This document shows positions 35,425 through 44,015 of a stretch of DNA of 64,000 bases, one piece after another; position 1 is the first letter of the stretch; every line of letters starts with the position of its first letter. A model generated the notes under the pieces. That model had not been told where the DNA came from and ran no database searches. It worked only from the letters and a program-made list of their open reading frames with translations. A program made the position numbers and the translations under genes. Source of the stretch: Rubellimicrobium sp. (GTDB lineage: Bacteria > Pseudomonadota > Alphaproteobacteria > Rhodobacterales > Rhodobacteraceae); the NCBI GenBank assembly GCA_019454835.1, contig JACFNP010000004.1, forward strand, positions 1 through 64,000. The letters are read 5' to 3'.

Positions 35425-35988
35425 ATGGCGGCAAGGGACACGGGCGCGCGCCCCGACAAGTCGCGCGACAAGCACACGCGGATCGACTGGCGCCGGGACT
35501 GGCCTCGCCTGCTGGGCGGTCTTGTCGTCACGCTGGGGGTGGTTCTGGCGACGGCATGGTTCTCGGCCCGGCCCGACTGGCAGAGCCTGCCCGAGGGCAA
35601 TGCGGTGCTGCGGGTGAGCTTTGCCTATTCCGGCGAACGCGACTGCCGCGACCGCACCGAAGAGGAAATCGCCGCCCTGCCCCGCAACATGCGCACCGCG
35701 CAGGAATGTTCGCGGCGCCGCAACCCGGTCGGCGTGGCAATTCTGATCGACGGCGACCCGATCTTCGACGAGGTGGTGAAACCCTCGGGCCTTGCCGGGT
35801 CGGGGCCGTCGCGGCTGTACGAAAGCTTCGTCCTGCCCGCCGGTGACCACGAGATCGCCGTCACCCTGCGCGCCAACGGCAACGAGGCCGAGGTGACCCA
35901 TGCCGCCGATTTCACCCTCGCGCTTGCCTCGGGCGAGGCGGCGGCGATAGACTTCGACGCGACCGCCGAACAGTTCGTGCTGCGCTGA
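35425..35988 (+). CDS. Membrane-anchored periplasmic protein of unknown function
   Basis: 187 residues. A basic N terminus, one membrane helix near residues 30-47 (LLGGLVVTLGVVLATAW), then a beta-rich periplasmic domain containing two cysteines in an acidic loop (GERDCRDRTEEEIAALP...TAQECSRRR). I do not recognise a family. It starts one base after the previous stop, so it belongs to the NO reductase operon. A structural or assembly role is plausible. The stretch LRVSFAYSGERDC and the later LPAGDHEIAVTLRANG suggest an immunoglobulin-like fold, which is only a guess. Confidence 0.72.
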   Translation: MAARDTGARPDKSRDKHTRIDWRRDWPRLLGGLVVTLGVVLATAWFSARPDWQSLPEGNAVLRVSFAYSGERDCRDRTEEEIAALPRNMRTAQECSRRRNPVGVAILIDGDPIFDEVVKPSGLAGSGPSRLYESFVLPAGDHEIAVTLRANGNEAEVTHAADFTLALASGEAAAIDFDATAEQFVLR

Positions 35989-36005
35989 CCCGACAGGAGG
36001 ACGAC

Positions 36006-36407
36006 ATGCCCATCGAATGGCGCCCCGAATTCAGCGTCGGTGACCCCGGCGTCGACTATGAACACCGCCAACTGGTCGATCTGGTGAACGTCGCCGCCGC
36101 CGACATTCTCGACAACAGGCCCGAGGCCGATGTCGAACGCGCGCTCGGCGACCTGCTGCGCGCCGTCACCGCCCATTTCGCACATGAGGAACACCAGATG
36201 CGCGCGGCGGGCTACGACCAGTTGCACGACCACAAGGACGACCACGAACGCCTGATCGACTCCTTGCGCGACATCATGGACGACCGCGACATCGCCGCCC
36301 CCGCCGCCGCCGAACGGCTGACCCGCGTGCTGGAAGACTGGTTCACCGGCCATTTCAGCACCCATGACGCGCGGCTGCACAAGGTGCTGGGACCGCACGA
36401 ACATTAG
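36006..36407 (+). CDS. Bacteriohemerythrin
   Basis: 133 residues, single hemerythrin domain. All seven di-iron ligands line up: His20 (DYEHRQL), His57 and Glu61 (HFAHEEH), His76 and His80 (HKDDH), His116 and Asp121 (GHFSTHDARL). Such proteins bind O2 or NO reversibly and have been linked to oxygen supply and NO scavenging. CAGGAGG precedes the ATG. Last gene of the operon; its TAG stop begins repeat copy 3. Placement suggests it delivers or buffers NO or O2 for the membrane enzyme. Confidence 0.92.
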   Translation: MPIEWRPEFSVGDPGVDYEHRQLVDLVNVAAADILDNRPEADVERALGDLLRAVTAHFAHEEHQMRAAGYDQLHDHKDDHERLIDSLRDIMDDRDIAAPAAAERLTRVLEDWFTGHFSTHDARLHKVLGPHEH

Positions 36408-36509
36408 AGCATTTCGCAGTCAAACGGAAACGTTTGACGCCCGCGACAATGCGCAAGAACGAAGGGGCAGAGCGGGTCCGCCGGGTCCATGAAAACGCGA
36501 CCCGCTCCA
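36405..36509 (+). repeat. ~105-bp gene-end repeat, copy 3 of 3
   Basis: Starts with the hemerythrin stop: TAGAGCATTTCGCAG, then hairpin GTCAAACG-GAAA-CGTTTGAC (36419-36438, GNRA loop), ACAATGCG, and dyad GAGCGGGTC...GACCCGCTC (about 36472-36507). Likely the 3' end element of the NO reductase operon transcript. Confidence 0.85.
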
Positions 36510-36547
36510 ACGGGTACCGGGGGGCGCACAGCCCCCCGCCGCCTGGG

Positions 36548-37525
36548 TCAGCTTTCGGCCAGCCCCTCGAAGAGCGCCGTGGACAGATAGCGCTCGGCAA
36601 GGTCGGGCAGCACCACGACGATCATGCGACCCCGGTTCTCGTGCCGCTGGCCGACGATCATCGCCGCGTGCAGCGCCGCACCGCCCGAGATGCCTGCAGG
36701 CACCCCTTCCAGCCGGGCCACCTCGCGCGCGGTATCAAGCGCGTCGGCATCGTCGATCCGCACCACCTCGTCATAGACGCCGCGATCCAGCACGCCGGGC
36801 ACGAACCCGGCCCCGAGGCCCTGAATCCTGTGCGGGCCGGGCGGATGACCGGACAGCACCGCCGATGCCGACGGCTCGACCGCGATCACCTGCACCTCGG
36901 GATTGTGCTGCTTGAGCACCTGCCCCGCGCCGGTCACCGTGCCGCCGGTACCGACGCCCGAGATCAGGATATCGACCTCGCCCGCCGTGTCGTTCCAGAT
37001 TTCCTCGCCGGTGGTGCGGCGGTGGATTTCGGGATTGGCCGGATGGTCGAACTGGCCGACCAGCACCGCATCGGGGGTCTCGGCCACGATTTCCCCGGCG
37101 CGCGCGACGGCGCCCTTCGTGCCTGCGGCGCCCTCGGTCAGCACCAGCTCGGCACCGAACAGCGCGATCATGCGGCGGCGTTCGACCGACATGGTTTCGG
37201 GCATGACCACGATCAGCCGGTAGCCGCGCGCGGCGGCGACGAAGGCCAGCGCGATGCCGGTATTGCCCGAGGTCGCCTCGACCAGCGTGGAGCGGCCCGG
37301 CGCGATGGTGCCCTCGGCCTCCATCGCGTCGATCATCGCCACGCCGATGCGATCCTTCACCGACCCGAGCGGGTTGAAACCCTCAATCTTGGCGACGATC
37401 CGCGCCTCGACACCGCGCGCGGCGGCAAGGCGGTCCAGCCGGACCAGCGGCGTGTTGCCGATGGTCTCGGTGATCGAATCATAAATCCGCCCGCGTCCGG
37501 CGGCGGTTCGTGTGGTCTGGGTCAT
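36548..37525 (-). CDS. cysK: Cysteine synthase A (O-acetylserine sulfhydrylase)
   Basis: 325 residues. PLP enzyme making cysteine from O-acetylserine and sulfide. The PLP lysine is in NPLGSVKDRIG, the substrate loop is EATSGNTGIALAF, and the phosphate-binding glycine loop is GVGTGGTVTGAG. The C-terminal end lacks features of the CysM or CBS forms. CAGGAG precedes the ATG at 37525. It converges on the NO reductase operon, with only repeat copy 3 between. Placement next to the tRNA-Ser locus looks ordinary. Confidence 0.95.
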   Translation of the reverse strand: MTQTTRTAAGRGRIYDSITETIGNTPLVRLDRLAAARGVEARIVAKIEGFNPLGSVKDRIGVAMIDAMEAEGTIAPGRSTLVEATSGNTGIALAFVAAARGYRLIVVMPETMSVERRRMIALFGAELVLTEGAAGTKGAVARAGEIVAETPDAVLVGQFDHPANPEIHRRTTGEEIWNDTAGEVDILISGVGTGGTVTGAGQVLKQHNPEVQVIAVEPSASAVLSGHPPGPHRIQGLGAGFVPGVLDRGVYDEVVRIDDADALDTAREVARLEGVPAGISGGAALHAAMIVGQRHENRGRMIVVVLPDLAERYLSTALFEGLAES

Positions 37526-37684
37526 TGGCGGAATCTCCTGTGGCAGGCTGCCCCCCTATCCCACCATGTGACGCGACGTTCCACAGGGCTGCGCGCATTG
37601 GCCGCATTGGCACAAGCGGCGGCGGCGCACCGATCCCGACTGGACGCGCCCGCCCCCCGGCCCTAGAACCCCCCCGACAGCACA

Positions 37685-37722
37685 GGTGGGTTGGCCGAGC
37701 GGTTGATGGCACCGGTCTTGAA
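37685..37722 (+). pseudogene. 5' half of a tRNA-Ser, broken at the anticodon loop
   Basis: GGTGGGTTGGCCGAGCGG, then TTGATGGCACCGGTCTTGAA, reads as acceptor 5' strand, D arm and anticodon 5' stem plus loop (TGA) of tRNA-Ser, then becomes unrelated sequence (GGTTGTCG). An intact tRNA-Ser(TGA) begins 11 bases later, sharing the 10-mer CGGTCTTGAA at the break. Probably a relic of recombination or integration at the anticodon loop. Confidence 0.65.
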
Positions 37723-37732
37723 GGTTGTCGCG

Positions 37733-37820
37733 GGAAGGGTGGCAGAGAGGTCGATTGCAGCGGTCTTGAAAACCGCCGATGGGCAACCATCCGTGGGTTC
37801 GAATCCCACCCCTTCCGCCA
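37733..37820 (+). tRNA. tRNA-Ser (TGA)
   Basis: 88 nt including encoded CCA. Acceptor stem GGAAGGG/CCCTTCC, anticodon stem GCGGT/ACCGC with loop CTTGAAA (anticodon TGA), a long variable arm (GATGG...CCATC) typical of class II tRNAs, and T arm GTGGG-TTCGAAT-CCCAC. Decodes UCA and UCN-type serine codons. It borders an AT-richer restriction-modification island on its 3' side. Confidence 0.93.
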
Positions 37821-38077
37821 ATAAGAATCACCAAGGTTCAAGGTCGAAGACGCGCAAGACGGTCTTAAGAAATAGATGAAATACTCTCGCTGGCCGAGCC
37901 TTTGCTGTGGGATAAAGACTCTGATATCGTAAGTTGGCTGTATACAGCCCACAGGATTTGCTCGTCGGCTTCGCAGAGTACGAGCATGCGCGTCAAGGCT
38001 GCCCGTCTCGGGCCACACGCGCTGGCACGACAGACATGGGAGGGGAGTTGCGGCATGGTATACCACGAGGCAACCGA

Positions 38078-39061
38078 ATGACGAACGTAGAAGCGCTCGT
38101 GCTCGGCTATCAAAGTCGTATATATAATTATACGGCAATCATTCACGCCGATTGTTTCGAGTGGTTGGGGCGCCTGCCCGAGAATAGCCTCCACGCCATC
38201 GTTACGGACCCGCCTTATGGCGTAAAAGAATATAATTTTGACCAGATAGAAAAGATGGAAAATGGCAACGGAGGAATCTGGCGTATCCCACCTTCGTTTG
38301 ACGGCCATATACGCTCACCCCTGCCCCGCTTCACCGCATTGGACAGTGGAGAACGCGAATCGCTTGAACGATTTTTCTTCGAGTGGGGCAGGCAAGTTAT
38401 GCACGCGCTGCGCCCTGGCGGCCATGTATTTCTTGCCAGCAACTCATTCCTCTCACAACTGGTATTCAGTGCACTGGCACGCAGCGGGCTGGAGTTTCGA
38501 GGTGAATTCATCCGGCTGGTGCGCACGTTGCGCGGCGGTGACCGCCCCAAGAACGCAGAGGATGAATTTCCCGATGTGTGCTCAATGCCTCGGGGCTGCT
38601 ATGAGCCATGGGGCATCTTCCGCAAACCTATTCCTGCCAGAATGACTGTTGCAGAGTGCTTGCGCACGTACCAGACCGGTGGGATTCGTCGGCTTGCCAA
38701 CGGCAACCCGTTTGCTGACGTAGTGGCAAGTGAGCGAACCCCGAAGCGTGAGCGAGAGATTGCCAACCACCCAAGCATCAAGCCACAGTCACTGATGCGA
38801 CAACTGGTGAGGGCTGCGCTCCCATTGGGTAAAGGTGTTATTGCGGATCCGTTTACGGGTTCCGGCTCGACGGTTGCCGCTGCGGAGGCTTTGGGGCTGA
38901 GTTGCGTGGGAGTCGAGCGGTATCAGGATTATTTCGACATGGCATGCGAGGCAATTCCGCAACTTTGCGGCGTTAATACTAACTCACCGTTCGCTAAAGA
39001 GCCGAAGTCAGAATCCCAACTTTTCCCATCTAACTACATGCACAGGTCGGGCGAATTGTAA
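38078..39061 (+). CDS. DNA methyltransferase, beta-class N6-A/N4-C type
   Basis: 327 residues. Motif IV TDPPYG (Asp44-Tyr47) lies near the N terminus and the SAM-binding motif I DPFTGSGST (Phe259) near the C terminus, the order that defines beta-class amino-methyltransferases; the middle is the target-recognition region. It modifies adenine-N6 or cytosine-N4 to protect host DNA. The ATG at 38078 is the first good start in a frame opened earlier by non-coding sequence; its ribosome-binding site is weak. The gene is clearly less GC-rich than its surroundings and overlaps the convergent endonuclease gene by 28 bases. The recognition sequence cannot be read. Confidence 0.92.
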   Translation: MTNVEALVLGYQSRIYNYTAIIHADCFEWLGRLPENSLHAIVTDPPYGVKEYNFDQIEKMENGNGGIWRIPPSFDGHIRSPLPRFTALDSGERESLERFFFEWGRQVMHALRPGGHVFLASNSFLSQLVFSALARSGLEFRGEFIRLVRTLRGGDRPKNAEDEFPDVCSMPRGCYEPWGIFRKPIPARMTVAECLRTYQTGGIRRLANGNPFADVVASERTPKREREIANHPSIKPQSLMRQLVRAALPLGKGVIADPFTGSGSTVAAAEALGLSCVGVERYQDYFDMACEAIPQLCGVNTNSPFAKEPKSESQLFPSNYMHRSGEL

Positions 39062-39696
39062 ATCAGATTCGCCATCATCTTCTGGTAGCCCGAATTGGTA
39101 ACGCTTGCTGTAATCGTGCGACGACTAGTTTCTGATCGTCCCGAGAATCTCCAATCAGATTTTTCGAGTCGAGCACCAGCAACACGTAAGAAGCGGAATG
39201 GCATGGCGTGGCGACCGCCCTTACCGGCGTCAACAGGGCGGTTGCTGTCGTACATGAAAACCATCAACCAGACATCCTCGGCGTTATGTCCCTGCCAGCC
39301 CCGCAAGTAGCGGGACGCCTTGACCTCAATACCTTCCGTACCGTGCTGCAATGAATCATCAGAATAGCGACCAGCAGGCAACATATCGGGATGACCATTA
39401 TGGTAGGTATTCTTAACGATGCCAGAGGAATGCCTCGGCAGATTGGCACTCACAAATTCTCCGACCATGCTGCTGAAGTTGGCTGGCATCAGCATTGATT
39501 CCAGGCGGTATGCGCCACTCTCATTCAGCCGAAGGTTCACCATTCGTATAAACTCTATGAAATCATTCATGGCTGCGCACAGGTGCCGAGTGGTAACTCC
39601 GTAAGGAATGACGGCGTGAGGGTTGAAGTGCTCCATTTTTACTCGTGCGGGATTACAGGCAGCAAGCTCGATTTGTTGTTGATGCGTTAGGACCAT
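39034..39696 (-). CDS. Type II restriction endonuclease, PD-(D/E)xK
   Basis: 220 residues from the ATG at 39696 (an in-frame TTG 24 bases earlier is less likely because it lacks a ribosome-binding site). The nuclease core is visible as PD at residue about 104 (GHPDMLPAG) and ExK at 124-126 (GIEVKASRYLRG), spacing normal for the fold. Convergent overlap with a beta-class methyltransferase and shared low GC identify the pair as a type II restriction-modification system. Cleavage specificity is unknown. No C protein gene is seen. Confidence 0.8.
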   Translation of the reverse strand: MVLTHQQQIELAACNPARVKMEHFNPHAVIPYGVTTRHLCAAMNDFIEFIRMVNLRLNESGAYRLESMLMPANFSSMVGEFVSANLPRHSSGIVKNTYHNGHPDMLPAGRYSDDSLQHGTEGIEVKASRYLRGWQGHNAEDVWLMVFMYDSNRPVDAGKGGRHAMPFRFLRVAGARLEKSDWRFSGRSETSRRTITASVTNSGYQKMMANLIYNSPDLCM

Positions 39697-39896
39697 CAGA
39701 TGACGTTTCCTATCTTTCAAATAGATAGAATCATATCCTGATCGGTGCCGGTGGAGCAGTCGTCGACCTGCTTGCCTGGTATTTATATTCCGCGAGTGTT
39801 GCCCGCTTGCCTACAAGGACACGAACGATTGGCGTTAAGGTGGGAACAAGCCCATGTTTCGCTCTGGTTTTCTACCAGCAAGCGTATCACCCCCCG

Positions 39897-41273
39897 TCAC
39901 CCCGCCCCCGCCTGCACCTCGGCCAGGGCGTCCTCGAGGATGTCGAACATCTCGTCGATCTGTGCGGGGCTGATGATGAGCGGGGGCGAGAAGACCGCCA
40001 TGTTGATGAGCGGGCGCACGATCAGGCCGCGTCTTTCGCAGGCTTCGTCGACCTTCCGGCCCAGCGCGCGTTCGGCCTCGAGGTCGGGGCCGCGGCATTC
40101 GATGCAGCCCAGCAGGCCCATGCCGCGCGCGTCGCCGACGATGTCGAACCGGGCCAGGTCGCGCAGGCGCTTCTGGAAATGCGGCGTGATCTCGCGGACA
40201 TGCTCGAGGATGCGCTCGTTCTCGATGATCTCGATGTTCTTCAGCGCCGCCGCGCAACTGACCGGATGGGCCGAATAGGTATAGCCGTTGGCGAAGGTCG
40301 AGGGTTCGCCCAGATGGCTCATGCTTTCCATCAGCCGGTCCGAGATGATGCAGGCGCCCAGCGGCAGATAGCCCGAGGTCAGGCCCTTGGCGCAGGTGAT
40401 GATGTCGGGCTGGATGCCGAACACCGCCTCCGAGGCGAACCAGTGACCCAGCCTGCCGAAGCCGGTGACGACCTCGTCCGAGATGTAGAGGATGTCGTTC
40501 GCGCGGCACAGATCGAAGGTGCGCTTGTGGTAGCCCGGCGGCGGCACGATGACCCCGCCGGATGCCAGGATCGGCTCGGCGATGAAGGCGCCGATGCGCG
40601 CCGGGCCGATGTCCGCGATGGCGCGTTCGAGATCGGCGACCCGCGCGTCGCACCAGGCCTCGACGCTGGTGCCCTCGGGCCGGCGATAGGGGTTCACGTC
40701 AGGCAGGAAATGAACGAGCCGGGTTTCAAAGTCGAAATGGCTGCGGTCGCGTTCCCTGCCGGTCACCGAATGGGCCAGATAGGTCGAGCCGTGATAGCCC
40801 TTCTCGCGGGCGATGATGATCTTCTTTTCGGGCCTGCCACGGCGGTTGTTCATGTATTGCATGGTGCGCAGCGCGGTATCGACGGCGGTTGATCCCCCCG
40901 TGGTGAAGAACACCGTGTTCAGATCGCCCGGCGCCATGGCGGCCAGCCTGCGCGCCAGCACCGCCGCCGGTTCGGTCGTGTTGCTGAACGGCGAGGTATA
41001 GGGCAGCCGCATCACCTGCGCGGCGATCGCCTCGGCCATCTCGCGGCGGCCGTAGCCGATCTGGACGCACCACATGCCCGCAGGCCCGTCGATGAAACGG
41101 CGGCCCTCGCCGTCCCACAGATGGATGCCCTGGGCGGTATCGACCAGCATGTTGTCGTAGCCGCGCCAGTCGTCCATGTCGGCCCAGGGGTGAAGCTGAT
41201 GCGTCCGGTCCCAGTCGTGCAGCGTGCCGGTGTCGGGGGTATTGGGCCGGACGGCGGCCGCAGCCTTGGTCAT
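39897..41273 (-). CDS. Class III aminotransferase (omega-amino acid:pyruvate type)
   Basis: 458 residues, PLP-dependent. The Schiff-base lysine lies in ITCAKGLTSGYLPLGA, the PLP-phosphate site in FTTGGSTAVDTALR, and the diagnostic Asp in ILYISDEVVTGFGR. It transfers amino groups from omega-amino acids, beta-alanine or polyamine-derived amines to pyruvate or 2-oxoglutarate. CGAGGAG precedes the ATG at 41273. It lies directly downstream of the GcvT-like and flavoprotein genes on the same strand, so it probably processes an amine released from the same substrate. Right edge of the restriction-modification island is at its stop. Confidence 0.92.
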   Translation of the reverse strand: MTKAAAAVRPNTPDTGTLHDWDRTHQLHPWADMDDWRGYDNMLVDTAQGIHLWDGEGRRFIDGPAGMWCVQIGYGRREMAEAIAAQVMRLPYTSPFSNTTEPAAVLARRLAAMAPGDLNTVFFTTGGSTAVDTALRTMQYMNNRRGRPEKKIIIAREKGYHGSTYLAHSVTGRERDRSHFDFETRLVHFLPDVNPYRRPEGTSVEAWCDARVADLERAIADIGPARIGAFIAEPILASGGVIVPPPGYHKRTFDLCRANDILYISDEVVTGFGRLGHWFASEAVFGIQPDIITCAKGLTSGYLPLGACIISDRLMESMSHLGEPSTFANGYTYSAHPVSCAAALKNIEIIENERILEHVREITPHFQKRLRDLARFDIVGDARGMGLLGCIECRGPDLEAERALGRKVDEACERRGLIVRPLINMAVFSPPLIISPAQIDEMFDILEDALAEVQAGAG

Positions 41274-41289
41274 GTCGTGCTCCTCGCCT

Positions 41290-42468
41290 TCAGAACGGAC
41301 CGGGAGGGGTCGCCCGCGCCCGCGCGTGGCGGAAGAACGGCGCGTCCACGATGGCAAGCGGCACGATGCGCCGGTCCCACTGGCCCTCCTGGCTGACGTA
41401 GATTTCGACCCAGAGGTCGTCGGTGATGTCCTTGCCGAAGGGCGCCCGGAATTCGGCCAGCGCGATGTTGCGCTTGGTGGTCGGCGACCAGACGCCCGAG
41501 GTCACATGGCCGACCTCTTTCTTCTTGCGATGGTAGATCAGCGCCCCCTGGGCGGGCTTGAAGCCCGCGATGTCGATACGCCGCAGGTGATGCGCGCAGC
41601 CGGTCTCGTGCTGGCGCAGCAGGGCGCGGCGGCCGTTGAAATGGCCCTTGTCGAAATGCACCAGCTTGCCGAAGCCCAGTTCCAGCGGACTGCGCCCGCG
41701 ATGCAGGCGCAGGGCGCCATGGACCGGCTGGAAATCGACCCCGGCGGCGATGAAGCCCGCCTCGATGCGGCAGAGGTTCAGCGCCTCGGCGCCGACGGCC
41801 CGCACCCCCCACTGCGCGCCTGCGGCCCAGAGCCGGTCCCAGAGCGCCGCAACCCGGTCCCGGTCGCACCAGAGTTCGTAGCCCAGATCGCCGGTAAAGC
41901 CGGTGCGCGAGATCAGCAGGCCCGGCTCGATCACGGCCATGTCGAAGGGCTTCAGCATCGCCGCCGCGCCCAGCCCGGCCTCGGCCAGCAGCGAAAAGCT
42001 GGTCGGCCCCTGCAGGGCGATCCCGGCGGTGGTGTCGGATTCGTCCTCAAGCGCGACATCGAACCCCCAGCACGCATCGCGCAGCCAGCCGGACATCGGC
42101 TCCTGACAGCAGAGGCGGAAATCCTGCGCCGAAAAGCGGAAGATCGTGCCGTCGTCGATCAGCATCCCCGCCTCGTCGCACCACATGGCGTAACCCACGC
42201 GGCCGTCGCCGATCCGCCGCACGTCGCGCGTCACCAGCCGGTTGACCACCGCCTCGGCATCGGGGCCCGTGATCCGGTATTTGTGCATCGGCGAGACATC
42301 GAACAGCGTCGCCTGGTTGCGGATGGCGAAATACTCGAACTCGGCGGTATCGAGCACCACCGGCGAGATGTAGCCTGCCCAGCCGGTCCAGGCCTTGGCG
42401 CGGCTCAGCGCGTCGAGCCGGGAATAAAGCGGGGTCGGGACAAGGCCCAGGGGGACGGTCGCTGCCAT
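41290..42468 (-). CDS. GcvT/DmdA-like aminomethyltransferase family protein
   Basis: 392 residues. The folate-binding YgfZ/GcvT fold is recognisable: FDVSPMHKYRITGPDA, GIALQGPTSFSLL, RTGFTGDLGYELWC, and a C-terminal GHVTSGVWSPTTKRNIALAEF. GcvT relatives move one-carbon groups from N- or S-methyl compounds to tetrahydrofolate (glycine cleavage T-protein, DMSP demethylase, sarcosine or dimethylglycine enzymes). The start ATG at 42468 touches the stop of the upstream flavoprotein gene, so they are coupled. Substrate unknown; neighbours suggest an N-methylated amine. Confidence 0.86.
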   Translation of the reverse strand: MAATVPLGLVPTPLYSRLDALSRAKAWTGWAGYISPVVLDTAEFEYFAIRNQATLFDVSPMHKYRITGPDAEAVVNRLVTRDVRRIGDGRVGYAMWCDEAGMLIDDGTIFRFSAQDFRLCCQEPMSGWLRDACWGFDVALEDESDTTAGIALQGPTSFSLLAEAGLGAAAMLKPFDMAVIEPGLLISRTGFTGDLGYELWCDRDRVAALWDRLWAAGAQWGVRAVGAEALNLCRIEAGFIAAGVDFQPVHGALRLHRGRSPLELGFGKLVHFDKGHFNGRRALLRQHETGCAHHLRRIDIAGFKPAQGALIYHRKKKEVGHVTSGVWSPTTKRNIALAEFRAPFGKDITDDLWVEIYVSQEGQWDRRIVPLAIVDAPFFRHARARATPPGPF

Positions 42469-44015
42469 CAGATGATCCCGTCGCCAAGCAGTTGTCGCGC
42501 GGCGTTGCGGCCCGGCAGGCCGGTCACGTCGCCGCCCGGATGGGTGGCCGCGCCGCACAGGTAAAGACCGCGCACACCAAGGCGGTAGCCCGCCAGCCCG
42601 TTCGCGGGGCGCAGGGTGAGGATCTGGTCGATGCCCATTTCGCCGTGATGCCAGTGCCCGCCGGGCGCGCCGAACCTGTCCTCGATGTCGGCCGGGGTCA
42701 GCAGTTGCGCGGTCTCGACCAGCGCGGCGAGGCCCGGCATATGCGCCGCAAGCTGCGCGACGGTGCGGCCCGTCAGCCCGTCGCGCGCCGCATCGTCCCA
42801 GCCGCCTGCGGGCGTGTGCGGGATGTGCTGGACATTTACCGACAGGACGCACCGCCCGTCGCCCGCCGGTGGGTGCAGCACCGCCTCGAGCACCGGCGCC
42901 ACGGGCAGTTCGTCGTATTTCACCGGGTTGAACGCGCGCTCGACCGCCTGCACCGAGGGCGCGACCAGCAGCCGCGCCGGGGCCATGTCGTCCGGCAGGC
43001 CGGTGACGGCGGGTGCGCCCCGCAACAGCAGGTTGACCTTTGCCACCGTGCCCTTGCAGCGCAGGTTGCGCAGGCGGCGCAGGGGTTCAATGTCGAAATG
43101 GCCGACCCCTGCCATCACCATGGTCTGCAACGGCCCCGCCGAGGACAGTACCGCGCGCGCGGCGATCACCGCACCGCCCCGCAACTCCACGCCCGTCACC
43201 CGGTCATCGGCGACCATGATGCGCGCGACCTCGCAGCCGGTGCGGATATCGGCCCCGGCGGCGCGCGCGGCGCGTTCCAGCGCCTCACCCAGCGCACCCA
43301 TGCCGCCCCTTGGCAGGCGCGGCGCACCGCCGTTGCCGAGGCGATACATCAGGTTGAACACCGTCCCCGGCGAGCGCGGCCCGACATGGTTGCCGCGCAC
43401 CGCATCGGCGCAGAGCGCGCCCGCCAGCGGCCCGTCGGGCATCTCGTCGAGCACCAGATCGGCGGCGTTGCCCAGCACGATGCGCAGGAATTCACGCAAT
43501 TCCCGGCGCCCCAGCCGCTTGAGGTCGATCCCCAGCCGCGCCAGCCCCGCCAGCTCGCCGAGGGTCGCCATGTCGGTGAGGCCGCCGTCCAGTTCCGGCG
43601 GCGGCTTCAGCGACAGCCGTGCAAGGATGCCCGCAAAGCGGCGCAGCCGCGCGGACAGCTCGGTAAAGGCGCGCGCGTCGGGATGGGCGGTGCCGTCGGC
43701 AAATCGCGCGGCATCACCCTCGATGACGACATGCCTGCCGTCGGGCGCCAGCGAGACCGTGGGCAGCGGCGGCGTTTCCAGCAGGTCCGCCACGCCCAGC
43801 TCGCGCGCCACGCGCGGGCCGAGGTTGTAGAGCAGATGCGCCACTTCGGGCGCCTCGACGCCGAGAGCGATTTGCGTGCTGCGGGCCATGCCGCCGGTGC
43901 GGTCGCCCCGTTCCAGCACGCAGACCGAGCGGCCCTTGCGCGCCAGCGTGATCGCCGCCGACAGCCCGTTGTGGCCGCCGCCGAGCAGCACCACGTCGAA
44001 GGCATCACGCGGCAT
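42468..44015 (-). CDS. FAD-dependent amine oxidase/phytoene desaturase-like oxidoreductase
   Basis: 515 residues. An N-terminal dinucleotide-binding fold (VVLLGGGHNGLSAAITLARKG, then VLERGDRTGGMA) and C-terminal LYLCGAATHPGGDVTGLPG are typical of the PYROXD2/phytoene-desaturase-like flavoproteins. It is a paralogue of the next upstream gene (similar size and landmarks, low identity by eye). The ATG at 44015 overlaps that gene by 11 bases. Substrate and electron acceptor unknown; location argues for oxidation of a nitrogenous intermediate. Confidence 0.85.
   Translation of the reverse strand: MPRDAFDVVLLGGGHNGLSAAITLARKGRSVCVLERGDRTGGMARSTQIALGVEAPEVAHLLYNLGPRVARELGVADLLETPPLPTVSLAPDGRHVVIEGDAARFADGTAHPDARAFTELSARLRRFAGILARLSLKPPPELDGGLTDMATLGELAGLARLGIDLKRLGRRELREFLRIVLGNAADLVLDEMPDGPLAGALCADAVRGNHVGPRSPGTVFNLMYRLGNGGAPRLPRGGMGALGEALERAARAAGADIRTGCEVARIMVADDRVTGVELRGGAVIAARAVLSSAGPLQTMVMAGVGHFDIEPLRRLRNLRCKGTVAKVNLLLRGAPAVTGLPDDMAPARLLVAPSVQAVERAFNPVKYDELPVAPVLEAVLHPPAGDGRCVLSVNVQHIPHTPAGGWDDAARDGLTGRTVAQLAAHMPGLAALVETAQLLTPADIEDRFGAPGGHWHHGEMGIDQILTLRPANGLAGYRLGVRGLYLCGAATHPGGDVTGLPGRNAARQLLGDGII

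Noticed and set aside
37685-37722. A second functional tRNA gene
   Set aside because: Only the 5' half is present; no 3' anticodon stem, variable arm or T arm follows.
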